A DNA stretch of 64,000 nt from Marinilactibacillus sp. Marseille-P9653. GTDB lineage: Bacteria; Bacillota; Bacilli; Lactobacillales; Carnobacteriaceae_A. Numbering within the stretch: position 1 is the stretch's first letter; each line of letters begins with the position of its first letter. The stretch covers positions 62,001 to 126,000 of the forward strand of contig NZ_CAKAKH010000002.1 in assembly GCF_916618885.1 (NCBI RefSeq). The letters are read 5' to 3'. The notes beneath the pieces are model-generated. The model was not told where the DNA came from and did not search any database. It saw only the letters and a list, made by a program, of their open reading frames with translations. Made by a program: the position numbers and the translations under genes. Shown here in pieces: positions 53,310-61,249 of this stretch.

Positions 53310-55370
53310 ATGCAGCACTCGTCCATTGATTTACACAATCCGTCTTACTATCAAAATAGAGAATTATCCTGGTTAGACTTTAATGCTCGTGTTCTTGCAG
53401 AAGCAACTGATCCTACTAACCCCTTACTAGAAAAGCTTAAATTTATTTCTATTAGTAGTTCTAATTTAGATGAATTCTTTAAAGTACGCGTAGCTGGTCT
53501 TCAAGACCAGTTAAAGTTAGGCTTTCTTGAACCAGACTCCAAAAAACAATGGGGTCCTGAAAAACAATTAGAAGAAATTGCGAAGAAAAATCGAAGGTTT
53601 GTTTCTGATCAATATCTGTCCTTTGATCAGTTGAAGGTTGAATTAGAAGAAAAAAAGGTTGACTTTAAGTTACCTGCTGAGTTAACTCCTGATCAACTAG
53701 AAGAAGCCGCAGAAATTTTTCGAAACCATATCAAGCCGGCTATTACACCTTTTGGAGTGGATGCTTATCGTCCATTCCCCCACTTGAATGACGGGGTTAT
53801 CCATCTTTTTGTGCGGCTAAAAACACAAGAAGGTCCTTTTATCGCTATTTTACCGGTCCCACCTCTGATTGAACGATATCACGTTCTAGAATGCGAAGAT
53901 CGTCGTGTCGTACTCTTCACTGAGGATATTCTGTTTCACTTTCTTGATGAATTATTTATAGGGTACGACCTCGATTATTCTTTCACTTTTCGAATTACTC
54001 GTAATGCTGATCTGGAAATACAGGAAAGTGGTGCTGAAGATTTACTTTCTGTTATTGAAGATTATCTTGAGAAAAGAAAAGCGGGTATGGTCGTAAGATT
54101 AGAAATTGACGCTCGTTCGATTTCAGCTACATTTAAAGAAGACGTTGCTTATTTGATGGATGAATTAGATATATTGGAACGCGATGTTTATAACGTTGAA
54201 GGTCCACTGGATCTAACCGTGTTAACTTCTATCGCTTCAAATTTACAGAATGTATTACCTGATGCCGTTTTTCCACGCTTCACACCTGATTACCCGAATA
54301 TCTTAAAAAATAATAATATTGTTAAGACAGCTGAAAAACAAGACTTCTTTCTGCATCACCCGTTCGATTCTTTTAAACCGGTTATTGACCTGGTTCGAAA
54401 CGCTGTTGAAGATCCTAATACTATTGCCATCAAGCAGACTTTATACCGTGTCAGTAGTGCTTCTCCCTTCATTGAAGCACTGAAAAGAGCTGCTAAGAGA
54501 GACATTCAAGTAACGGTTCTCGTCGAACTAAAAGCACGGTTTGATGAGGCCAATAATGTACATTGGGCCAAAGAACTGGAAGAAGCCGGTGCTCATATCA
54601 TTTATGGAATGAAAAATCTCAAAACACATAGTAAAGCTATACTTATCGTCAAAAAAGATCATAATGGCTTCAAGCGATATGCACATCTAGGGACTGGGAA
54701 TTATAATGAACAGACAGCTAAATTCTATACAGATATGGGTATCATTACGACTAATCCAATATTAACTCAGGATGTAGCAGATTTCTTTAACTATCTGAGC
54801 GGTTACTCCAATCAAGTCGATTATCAATATCTACACGTGTCTCCTTTTGAAATGCGAGACACCTTTATCGATAGAATTGATAACGAAATTGCTTTACACA
54901 AACAATATGGTAATGGTCATATCGTCGCCAAAATGAACTCACTGACCGATAAAAAGATGATCATGAAACTCTTTGAAGCAAGTCAAGCTGGCGTAAAAGT
55001 AGACCTAATTATCAGAGGAATTTGTTGCCTGATTCCTGGCATCAAGGGTGTGAGTGAGCATATTCGTGTCCACAGTATTGTCGGACGTTTCCTTGAACAC
55101 AGTCGCGTTTACTTTTTTAACAATAATGGCAACCATAAACTTTATCTTTCTTCTGCCGATATGATGACACGTAATATGACCAAACGAATCGAACTCGCTT
55201 TTCCGATTCTCGATGAAAAATGGAAACAACATGTGATCAACATCATGAAACTGTACTTGTATGACAATACAAAAGCTTGGGTTCTTGGTCCAGACGCTAC
55301 TTACGTTAAAAGAACCCCTGAAGGTAGAAAAGCCATCAGTTCTCAAAATCAACTCATGCATTATTTTTAG
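53310..55370 (+). CDS. ppk: Polyphosphate kinase 1
   Basis: Reversibly polymerises ATP gamma-phosphate into polyphosphate at the membrane. The 686-aa protein has the family N-terminus YYQNRELSWLDFNARVL and SSSNLDEFFKVRVAGL, then the two phospholipase-D-like halves. The catalytic His is in MKNLKTHSKAILIVKK (near 430), with YAHLGTGNYNE following; the second conserved His is in NNNGNHKLYLSSADMMTRNM (near 590). AGGGAATTCC precedes ATG. Pairing with ppx in one operon lets the cell set polyphosphate level by synthesis and breakdown. Confidence 0.96.
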   Translation: MQHSSIDLHNPSYYQNRELSWLDFNARVLAEATDPTNPLLEKLKFISISSSNLDEFFKVRVAGLQDQLKLGFLEPDSKKQWGPEKQLEEIAKKNRRFVSDQYLSFDQLKVELEEKKVDFKLPAELTPDQLEEAAEIFRNHIKPAITPFGVDAYRPFPHLNDGVIHLFVRLKTQEGPFIAILPVPPLIERYHVLECEDRRVVLFTEDILFHFLDELFIGYDLDYSFTFRITRNADLEIQESGAEDLLSVIEDYLEKRKAGMVVRLEIDARSISATFKEDVAYLMDELDILERDVYNVEGPLDLTVLTSIASNLQNVLPDAVFPRFTPDYPNILKNNNIVKTAEKQDFFLHHPFDSFKPVIDLVRNAVEDPNTIAIKQTLYRVSSASPFIEALKRAAKRDIQVTVLVELKARFDEANNVHWAKELEEAGAHIIYGMKNLKTHSKAILIVKKDHNGFKRYAHLGTGNYNEQTAKFYTDMGIITTNPILTQDVADFFNYLSGYSNQVDYQYLHVSPFEMRDTFIDRIDNEIALHKQYGNGHIVAKMNSLTDKKMIMKLFEASQAGVKVDLIIRGICCLIPGIKGVSEHIRVHSIVGRFLEHSRVYFFNNNGNHKLYLSSADMMTRNMTKRIELAFPILDEKWKQHVINIMKLYLYDNTKAWVLGPDATYVKRTPEGRKAISSQNQLMHYF

Positions 55371-55448
55371 GATCAAATTAAGCCTCTTGATTATATACTG
55401 CCTTTAGTAAATATCTGCTATACTGGTAGTGCTGAAGGAGGAATCAGA

Positions 55449-56417
55449 TTGACGACTATTCAAGATATTGCAAAGCTTGCAGGCGTTTCTTCTGCAACGG
55501 TTTCTCGAGTGATGAACTCAAGTGGTTACGTAGGAAAAGAAACTAGAATCAAAGTGGAAAGGGCTGTAAAAGACCTTAGATATACGCCGAATCGAAATGC
55601 TCAGTATTTGAGAAAAGGTGCTACTAAGAACCTTGGAATTATCAGTACGCAATTCAATGATACCGCCATTGCTCGTATCAATCCGTTTATGGAACTTGCC
55701 CACGAGTCTGGGTATACTTCTACCTTGTTTATTACTAAAAGCGACCGCAAACGTGAACTGGAAGCTTTTGATATGCTAAAGTCTAAACAGCTGGACGGTA
55801 TCTTTCTGGTTTATCGTGCAAACGAATGGGATGTATTAGAAGAATACGCGCATTACGGTCCAATCGTTACCTTGCATAATATAGACTCTGCAACAATTCC
55901 ATCTGTCTTTATCGATCATTATGATGGATATATGAAAACTTTGGAGTACCTCTGGAATGAGGGGTACCGAAACATTTTAAATTTATACAGTACGGCATAT
56001 GGTCTCAATACGAAACGTAGAATTCAGGCGTATCAAGATTTTTGTCGTACACACGACATAACGCCCCACCCTTTTGAACCGTATTTGGATATTTTAAGAA
56101 CGGAACAGGCTGAGGAGATTGTATCCTGGTACCACACGTCCTTTGACAAACCGGATGCGATCGTTGCCCATTCCGATACGATTGCAGCTGTTATGGTGTC
56201 CAGACTGAAGTCTCTCGGTTATCGTATCCCCGAAGATGTTGCGATCGTCGGATTTGACAATCTGGAAATCAGTGATTTTATGAACATTACGACGATTGAT
56301 TATGCCATTGATGAACAAGGCAAAAACGCCTGCAGATTACTACTCAATGGTCTAAAAAAAGAATCTGTGGATCTTTATCCGCTGGACTTCAAATTGATTA
56401 AACGTGAAACCACTTAA
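55449..56417 (+). CDS. LacI family transcriptional regulator
   Basis: A 322-aa repressor. Residues 1-48 are the LacI HTH and hinge (TIQDIAKLAGVSSATVSRVMN, then RYTPNRNAQYLRKGATK). The rest is a periplasmic-binding-protein-like effector domain (LGIISTQFNDTAIARINPFME, IVGFDNLEISDFMNITTID). The start is TTG with AGGAGG 7 bp upstream. It lies alone, with a shared terminator downstream and no carbohydrate operon next to it, so its targets are elsewhere; the operator-bearing kdg and GH31 genes of this window are possible but unproven. Confidence 0.93.
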   Translation: MTTIQDIAKLAGVSSATVSRVMNSSGYVGKETRIKVERAVKDLRYTPNRNAQYLRKGATKNLGIISTQFNDTAIARINPFMELAHESGYTSTLFITKSDRKRELEAFDMLKSKQLDGIFLVYRANEWDVLEEYAHYGPIVTLHNIDSATIPSVFIDHYDGYMKTLEYLWNEGYRNILNLYSTAYGLNTKRRIQAYQDFCRTHDITPHPFEPYLDILRTEQAEEIVSWYHTSFDKPDAIVAHSDTIAAVMVSRLKSLGYRIPEDVAIVGFDNLEISDFMNITTIDYAIDEQGKNACRLLLNGLKKESVDLYPLDFKLIKRETT

Positions 56418-56427
56418 AATGACAGAC

Positions 56428-56476
56428 AAAAAAGGATGTTTCAAATTAGACAACTAATTTGAAACATCCTTTTTGT
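56428..56476. terminator. Bidirectional terminator between the lacI-type gene and the mnt operon
   Basis: AAAAAGGATGTTTCAAATTA pairs perfectly with its complement across a 6-nt loop, with T on both sides. Confidence 0.9.
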
Positions 56477-56485
56477 GCATCGTGA

Positions 56486-57394
56486 TCATCCAATGTTTTT
56501 AATTTTATCATCGAAAATCTTTTGTTCTCGTTTTCTTGTGATGGTACTTGTGATTAAACCTTTTTTAGGTGAAAAGATAAAAGCGATTAGACAAGTGATT
56601 CCTGTTACAACAGCAATCATTCCAGCGATTGAACTATCCAGTGCAAAAGCCAGTCTCACGCCTATCACACTATTGATCACCGCGAATACTACTGCGAGTC
56701 CAATCATTTTCTTTAATTCATGTGTCAGCAAGTAAGCTGTCAGTCCAGGACCTACCATAAAACCAACCACAAGAATGGATCCTACTGAGTCATATGCACC
56801 AACAGCTGTCAACGAAACTAATGTCATCAGACCATAATAGATCAGCGCTGGTGAAAAGCCGAGCGCAGCTGCAAAAGCAGCGTCAAAGGTGGTCACTTTC
56901 AGCTCTTTATAGAACAAAGCAATGAACCCAGTGTTGATCAATAAAATGACGAGCATGGTGACGAATGCTCTCGCTCCGATGTCGATTCCGAACACGGTCA
57001 GTCTTCTAAAGGGGGCGAAAGCAAGTTCACCCATTAACACAGTATCCTGATCCAAATGAATATCTCCTGTAAAGCGTGTGATCAAAATAATCGCGATACT
57101 AAAGAATAATGGAAAAACAACACCAATTGCTGCATCGTCTCCAAGTAACTTAGTTCTCTGCAAAGCTTCTATTGCCCATACAGTAAATACACCCGTTAAT
57201 GTTGCACCAATGAGTAGTAAAGGTGAATTCAAATCTCTAGTAATGAAAAAAGCGATAACGATTCCTAAAAGAACTGTATGAGTAATGGCATCCGATACCA
57301 TTGTTGTCCCTCTTAAAACCAGAAAAACACCTGGTAGTGCGCAGGCAATAGATACGACGACTGCGATCAGTGTGATTTCAGTTATAATACTCAT
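56486..57394 (-). CDS. mntD: Manganese/zinc ABC transporter permease, second subunit
   Basis: A 302-aa ABC-3 family permease with about eight helices. GVFLVLRGTTMVSDAITHTVLLGIVI at the N-terminus is the family hallmark, and the C-terminal cytosolic tail ends basic (KKGLITSTITRKREQK). It overlaps the preceding permease by 4 bp (ATGA). Two different ABC-3 permeases in one operon is the MntABCD layout of Bacillus subtilis; Streptococcus and Enterococcus usually have one. Confidence 0.9.
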   Translation of the reverse strand: MSIITEITLIAVVVSIACALPGVFLVLRGTTMVSDAITHTVLLGIVIAFFITRDLNSPLLLIGATLTGVFTVWAIEALQRTKLLGDDAAIGVVFPLFFSIAIILITRFTGDIHLDQDTVLMGELAFAPFRRLTVFGIDIGARAFVTMLVILLINTGFIALFYKELKVTTFDAAFAAALGFSPALIYYGLMTLVSLTAVGAYDSVGSILVVGFMVGPGLTAYLLTHELKKMIGLAVVFAVINSVIGVRLAFALDSSIAGMIAVVTGITCLIAFIFSPKKGLITSTITRKREQKIFDDKIKNIG

Positions 57395-58323
57395 TTACCC
57401 TGACCTTCTTTCATTGCTTGTAGCTTTTGTTCAATCATTCTTTTCTGCTTACGATAAGAGGAACGTTTTGCGATAATGCCTCTTTTAGGAGAGAAAAATA
57501 AACTGCTTAACACGAATACACTCAGCACGACCACAATCGAAGGCCCCGTAGGAATCCGATTACCGATTGAACTGATGAGTGTTCCTGAAATTCCAGATAC
57601 GAATCCAACGATCCCTGCTAGGATAACGACGATATTCAATCTATCTGACCACTGTCTAGCTGCTACTGCTGGACCGATTAGCAAGGCACTCACTAGAATG
57701 ACGCCAACTGATTCTAACCCTAAAATAATCGTTAAAACAACCATTGTAGACAGAAGCATTTCAACGAATCGTTCTGAATAGCCCATTGTCTTACCAAAGT
57801 CGCTGTCAAAGGTGAATAATTTGAATTCCTTCCAGAATAGACCGATTAGAAGTAAGATGATGATTCCTACAATTGCTATTAGACGAACATCGCGAATCAG
57901 CATAGCGCTAGCTTGTCCGAAAATAAAGTTGTCCAGCCCAGCTTGCTGCGCGTTTGGACTTCCTTGGATATAGGTCATGATGACAAGCCCTAATCCGAAA
58001 AAGCTCGATAGAACCAAGGACAGAGCACTGTCAAATTTAATAGTAGTCTTTTTGCTCATCAGATGAATCAGACCTGTAGCCAGTAATCCTGATACTGCGG
58101 CTCCTAGTAGTAACACGATCAGTTCCTTGCTTTGAATCAGTAGAAACCCAATACCGATACCCGGTAGAGCAGAGTGACTCAAAGCGTCTCCTAGGAGACT
58201 TTCTTTTTTCAATGTTACAAATGTTCCGATCACTCCGCTCAACAGTCCAAGAAACCCTGTTCCGAGTGCCACGATTTGAAATGTGTAGTCACTGAATAAG
58301 GCAATGATCTGGTCCCACATCAC
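57391..58323 (-). CDS. mntC: Manganese/zinc ABC transporter permease, first subunit
   Basis: A 310-aa ABC-3 permease with GVIGTFVTLKKESLLGDALSHSALPGIGIGF near residue 30 and MGYSERFVEMLLSTMVVLTIILGLESVGVILVSALLIGPAVAAR later, both in outline. It overlaps the ATPase gene upstream and the next permease downstream by 4 bp each, which points to tight stoichiometric coupling. The metal is taken to be Mn because the divergent regulator is of the manganese DtxR group. Confidence 0.9.
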   Translation of the reverse strand: MMWDQIIALFSDYTFQIVALGTGFLGLLSGVIGTFVTLKKESLLGDALSHSALPGIGIGFLLIQSKELIVLLLGAAVSGLLATGLIHLMSKKTTIKFDSALSLVLSSFFGLGLVIMTYIQGSPNAQQAGLDNFIFGQASAMLIRDVRLIAIVGIIILLLIGLFWKEFKLFTFDSDFGKTMGYSERFVEMLLSTMVVLTIILGLESVGVILVSALLIGPAVAARQWSDRLNIVVILAGIVGFVSGISGTLISSIGNRIPTGPSIVVVLSVFVLSSLFFSPKRGIIAKRSSYRKQKRMIEQKLQAMKEGQGK

Positions 58324-59075
58324 ACTTCATCCCCTTCTCCAAGGTTCCGATCCTGACGATACGTTTCTTCAATCGTCTCTTTTGAGAAGACTTGGTCAAT
58401 CGGTCCACTGCTCAGCACTTCTTGGTTAATGAACACAACATCGTCAAAATATTCTTCCACAGTCTGTAGATCATGATGTACAACGATGACTGTTTTATTT
58501 TGTTTAGACAGTTCACGTAAAAGATCCATGATAATGCGTTCAGTTTTGATATCGACTCCTGCAAGTGGCTCATCTAGAATGTAGATGTCCGCTTCCTGAG
58601 CAAGTGCACGCGCTAAAAAGACTCTTTGGCGCTGACCACCTGAAAGCTGACTGATCTGTCTATTCGCAAATGTTGGCATACCCACTTTATTCAGCATGTC
58701 CTTAGCAATCGCTTTATCTTTTTTACCAGGACGTCTGAACCATCCGAGTTTACCGTATCTTCCCATCAATACAACATCTAAAACAGTGGCTGGAAAATCC
58801 CAGTCTACGGAACTGTTCTGCGGAACATAGGCAATATGATTTTTCACTTCTTTATAGGCATATGCTTGCTCTTCTATAGCATAAGCAACTTCTCCTGTGA
58901 CCGGCTTGATAAAGTCGAGCATCGTTTTGATCAAGGTCGATTTACCGGCACCGTTTGGACCTACGATAGCCGTTAATTTCCCCGTTCTGAACCCAACCGA
59001 TGTATTCCAAAGTACTGGTTTCGCATCATAAGCAACGGTCAATTGACTAATTTCGATAGCGTTCTGCTGTTTCAT
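58320..59075 (-). CDS. mntB: Manganese/zinc ABC transporter ATP-binding protein
   Basis: The 251-aa ATPase has Walker A GPNGAGKST near 38, signature LSGGQRQR near 142, Walker B IYILDEPLAGVD and the switch His in VIVVHHDLQTVEEYF. NSSVDWDFPATVLDVVLMGRYGKLGWFRRPG, in outline, is characteristic of the Mn/Zn (MntB/ZnuC) group. It lies 32 bp after the binding-protein gene and overlaps mntC by 4 bp. Confidence 0.93.
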   Translation of the reverse strand: MKQQNAIEISQLTVAYDAKPVLWNTSVGFRTGKLTAIVGPNGAGKSTLIKTMLDFIKPVTGEVAYAIEEQAYAYKEVKNHIAYVPQNSSVDWDFPATVLDVVLMGRYGKLGWFRRPGKKDKAIAKDMLNKVGMPTFANRQISQLSGGQRQRVFLARALAQEADIYILDEPLAGVDIKTERIIMDLLRELSKQNKTVIVVHHDLQTVEEYFDDVVFINQEVLSSGPIDQVFSKETIEETYRQDRNLGEGDEV

Positions 59076-59107
59076 TTCTATGTCCTTCTTTCATCATCTT
59101 TTAAACT

Positions 59108-60052
59108 TTAATTTTCTGAGCCGTTCAAAGCATCTACGATTGTATCAATATTGGAGCGGTACATTTTAATATAGGTTTCTGTACCGTGCTGTTCATCACC
59201 TAGCGCATCCGAATACAGTTCTCCTGCGTTATGCAGTTCTTGCCCTCTACTGCTAACCGCTTCAATCAGCGCTTCAATGTTTCTAGAAGAAACGGAGCTT
59301 TCTACAAACACCGCACTAATTTCATGCTCTGCAATGAAGTTTGCTAAACCACTGATATCGCCAGTCCCTGCTTCGGTCTGGGTATTCACCCCTTGAAGTC
59401 CTACGACTTCAAAATGGAATTCTCGGCCAAAGTACTGGAACGCATCATGCGCGGTAACCAGGTAGCGAGACTGTTCTGGAACTTCTTCAATTCTTGTCTT
59501 AATATAGTCTGATAACTCTGTCAGCTCACTGACGTATGCTTGAGCATTTGCTCCGTAGATTGTTGCATGTTCCGGATCATATTCAGCAAGTTGTTCTGCG
59601 ACATATTCTGAAGCATCGATCCAATTATTTACGCTGAACCAGATATGCGGATCGTACTCCGTGCTACCTTCGCCACCGACCGTTTGATACTCGCTACTTG
59701 GAATACCTTCGGAAATAACGGCTGTAGGCACGCCTCTAGATTCAAACTGTTCAAACATTTCGATGAATTGCGCTTCAAGATGCAATCCGTTATAAACGAT
59801 CATGTCTGCCTCGTCCATTGTATAAACATCTGAAGCGGAAGGTTGATAAGTGTGTGGATCAACTCCTGGACCCATGAGCCCAGTAACATCTACATATTCT
59901 CCACCAATATTTCGAACCAGGTCTGCGATCATCGTAGTTGTTGCGACCACATTGATTGGTTCTTCACTTGTTTTTTGTACTTCTTGCTCACTCGAACACG
60001 CTGTCAGTAGCAGCATGCTCATGAACATCATAAATCCGATTAGTTTTTTCAT
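59108..60052 (-). CDS. mntA: Manganese/zinc ABC transporter substrate-binding lipoprotein
   Basis: A 314-aa cluster A-I (TroA/PsaA-like) binding lipoprotein. The signal MKKLIGFMMFMSMLLLTAC ends in a lipobox (LTAC, Cys at 19). Metal ligands are visible: DPHTYQPSASD (His near 67), the His in GLHLEAQF, HDAFQYFGREF and EHEISAVFVESSV. A GTG start four codons earlier is possible, but ATG 60052 begins a normal signal peptide. It is the first gene of the mnt operon, divergent from its regulator. Confidence 0.93.
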   Translation of the reverse strand: MKKLIGFMMFMSMLLLTACSSEQEVQKTSEEPINVVATTTMIADLVRNIGGEYVDVTGLMGPGVDPHTYQPSASDVYTMDEADMIVYNGLHLEAQFIEMFEQFESRGVPTAVISEGIPSSEYQTVGGEGSTEYDPHIWFSVNNWIDASEYVAEQLAEYDPEHATIYGANAQAYVSELTELSDYIKTRIEEVPEQSRYLVTAHDAFQYFGREFHFEVVGLQGVNTQTEAGTGDISGLANFIAEHEISAVFVESSVSSRNIEALIEAVSSRGQELHNAGELYSDALGDEQHGTETYIKMYRSNIDTIVDALNGSEN

Positions 60053-60099
60053 CTCAATTTGCACTCTTTCTAATTTTAGACTATGCTTAATTTACAATT

Positions 60100-60115
60100 T
60101 TTAGCTTACCCTAAA
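60100..60115. promoter_or_regulatory. DtxR/MntR-type box upstream of the mnt operon
   Basis: TTTAGCTTACCCTAAA, an interrupted palindrome with arms TTTAG and CTAAA, lies 48-63 bp before mntA. It resembles the TTAGG-N-CCTAA theme bound by DtxR-family metal regulators; the regulator gene is divergent. Confidence 0.45.
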
Positions 60116-60351
60116 AATATTTTATAGTCAACTGAATAATATCTTAAATGATTGTCTACTCTTTTAAATTGCGTTTGTCTGTTTCCCTCTTCATACGTTA
60201 TACTGTCATTAGACAAAAATGCTATTCACTTTCTTGTCAACTGACGTAAAAGAATGTAAAATGAATTTTTTGCAGCAAGTAATTTCTCGATTCTCTATAC
60301 AAGATGCAGTCGATTATACCTATCATAAAGCTTATATAAGGAGTAACATCC

Positions 60352-61005
60352 ATGACACCAAACAAAGAAGACTATATTAAAGCAATCTATGAGCACGGCG
60401 GCGAGAGTGATGTCGTTACAAATAAAAGCCTAGTGAAGGCTCTATCGGTCTCAGCAGCTTCTGTAACTGAAATGAATGGTCGACTCTTAAAAGAGGGTTT
60501 GCTGACGCATACACCCTACCAAGGCGTGCGACTCACTCCTGAAGGACTACAAATCGCCCATAAACTCATTCGTAAGCACCGTCTCTGGGAAGTTTTCTTG
60601 TCAGAAAAATTGGGCTATGACTGGAATGAAGTCCATGCAGATGCAGATCTACTGGAACATGCTTCATCTGATGCCTTGATTGAAAGGCTCGATCTCTTTT
60701 TAGGTGAACCACAATATGATCCTCACGGTGGCGTGATTCCAAATAAAGATGGAACGACTGAAAAAATGGATCATACACCACTTGTCGAGATCAAGACAGG
60801 CACCCACTTTGTCATCAAAGAAGTCAATGATCAGCAAGAGTTCCTGGAATATCTACTGCATAAAAATGTTCAGCTAGGAAACGAATATGTTTTAAAGGAA
60901 ATTGAACCATACGAAGGTCCATTGACCTTGCAGTCTACTGAGGGTCTAGAGACCATTATCAGTCATAAAGCAGCCTTTAAAATACTCGTAAAAATAGTAT
61001 CCTAA
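60352..61005 (+). CDS. mntR: DtxR family manganese-dependent transcriptional regulator (EfaR/ScaR-type MntR)
   Basis: A 217-aa metalloregulator. Residues 1-60 are the winged HTH (MTPNKEDYIKAIYEHGG, NKSLVKALSVSAASVTEMNGRL). The metal and dimerisation domain follows (LIRKHRLWEVFLSEKLGYDW, then EVHADADLLEHASSDALIERL with the His and Glu ligands). The last 75 residues are the SH3-like/FeoA domain present in EfaR, ScaR and SloR but absent from the short Bacillus MntR. It should repress the divergent mnt operon when Mn is sufficient. AAGGAG sits 8 bp before ATG. Confidence 0.93.
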   Translation: MTPNKEDYIKAIYEHGGESDVVTNKSLVKALSVSAASVTEMNGRLLKEGLLTHTPYQGVRLTPEGLQIAHKLIRKHRLWEVFLSEKLGYDWNEVHADADLLEHASSDALIERLDLFLGEPQYDPHGGVIPNKDGTTEKMDHTPLVEIKTGTHFVIKEVNDQQEFLEYLLHKNVQLGNEYVLKEIEPYEGPLTLQSTEGLETIISHKAAFKILVKIVS

Positions 61006-61021
61006 TCTTAACCATATCATT

Positions 61022-61055
61022 AGTGAGCGGTCTTTATGACACTCACTTTTTTTGT
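61022..61055 (+). terminator. Terminator of mntR
   Basis: AGTGAG pairs with CTCACT around a loop with an inner GTC/GAC pair, followed by a run of T. Confidence 0.65.
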
Positions 61056-61169
61056 ATCTTTTTCCTTAAAATCCTGTTGAGTCTATGGGCTCTTGATCAA
61101 TTTCGAAATGTTTTTACAAGCTTTTATTTTTCAAGATTGCTATAGTTAATGAAAGGAGATTCACTGCCA

Positions 61170-61235
61170 ATGACGGTATTGATCATCCTATTCACGGTCA
61201 GTTTTTCTTTTTTGACCGATTATATTGGTATTTAA
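61170..61235 (+). CDS. Possible 21-aa hydrophobic peptide upstream of the pullulanase gene
   Basis: A 22-codon frame with GAAAGGAG 11 bp before ATG. It encodes one hydrophobic stretch (MTVLIILFTVSFSFLTDYIG) and ends 14 bp before the pullulanase start, whose ribosome site overlaps the end of the ORF. It could be a single-helix membrane peptide or a leader whose translation affects the next gene. An inverted repeat CGGTCA/TGACCG lies inside it. Coding status is uncertain. Confidence 0.4.
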   Translation: MTVLIILFTVSFSFLTDYIGI

Positions 61236-61249
61236 CGGAGGAAAAACAC

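Noticed and set aside
60240-60345. Possible conserved promoter for mntR
   Set aside because: TTGCAG and a TATACA-like hexamer are 20 bp apart, too far for a confident call.
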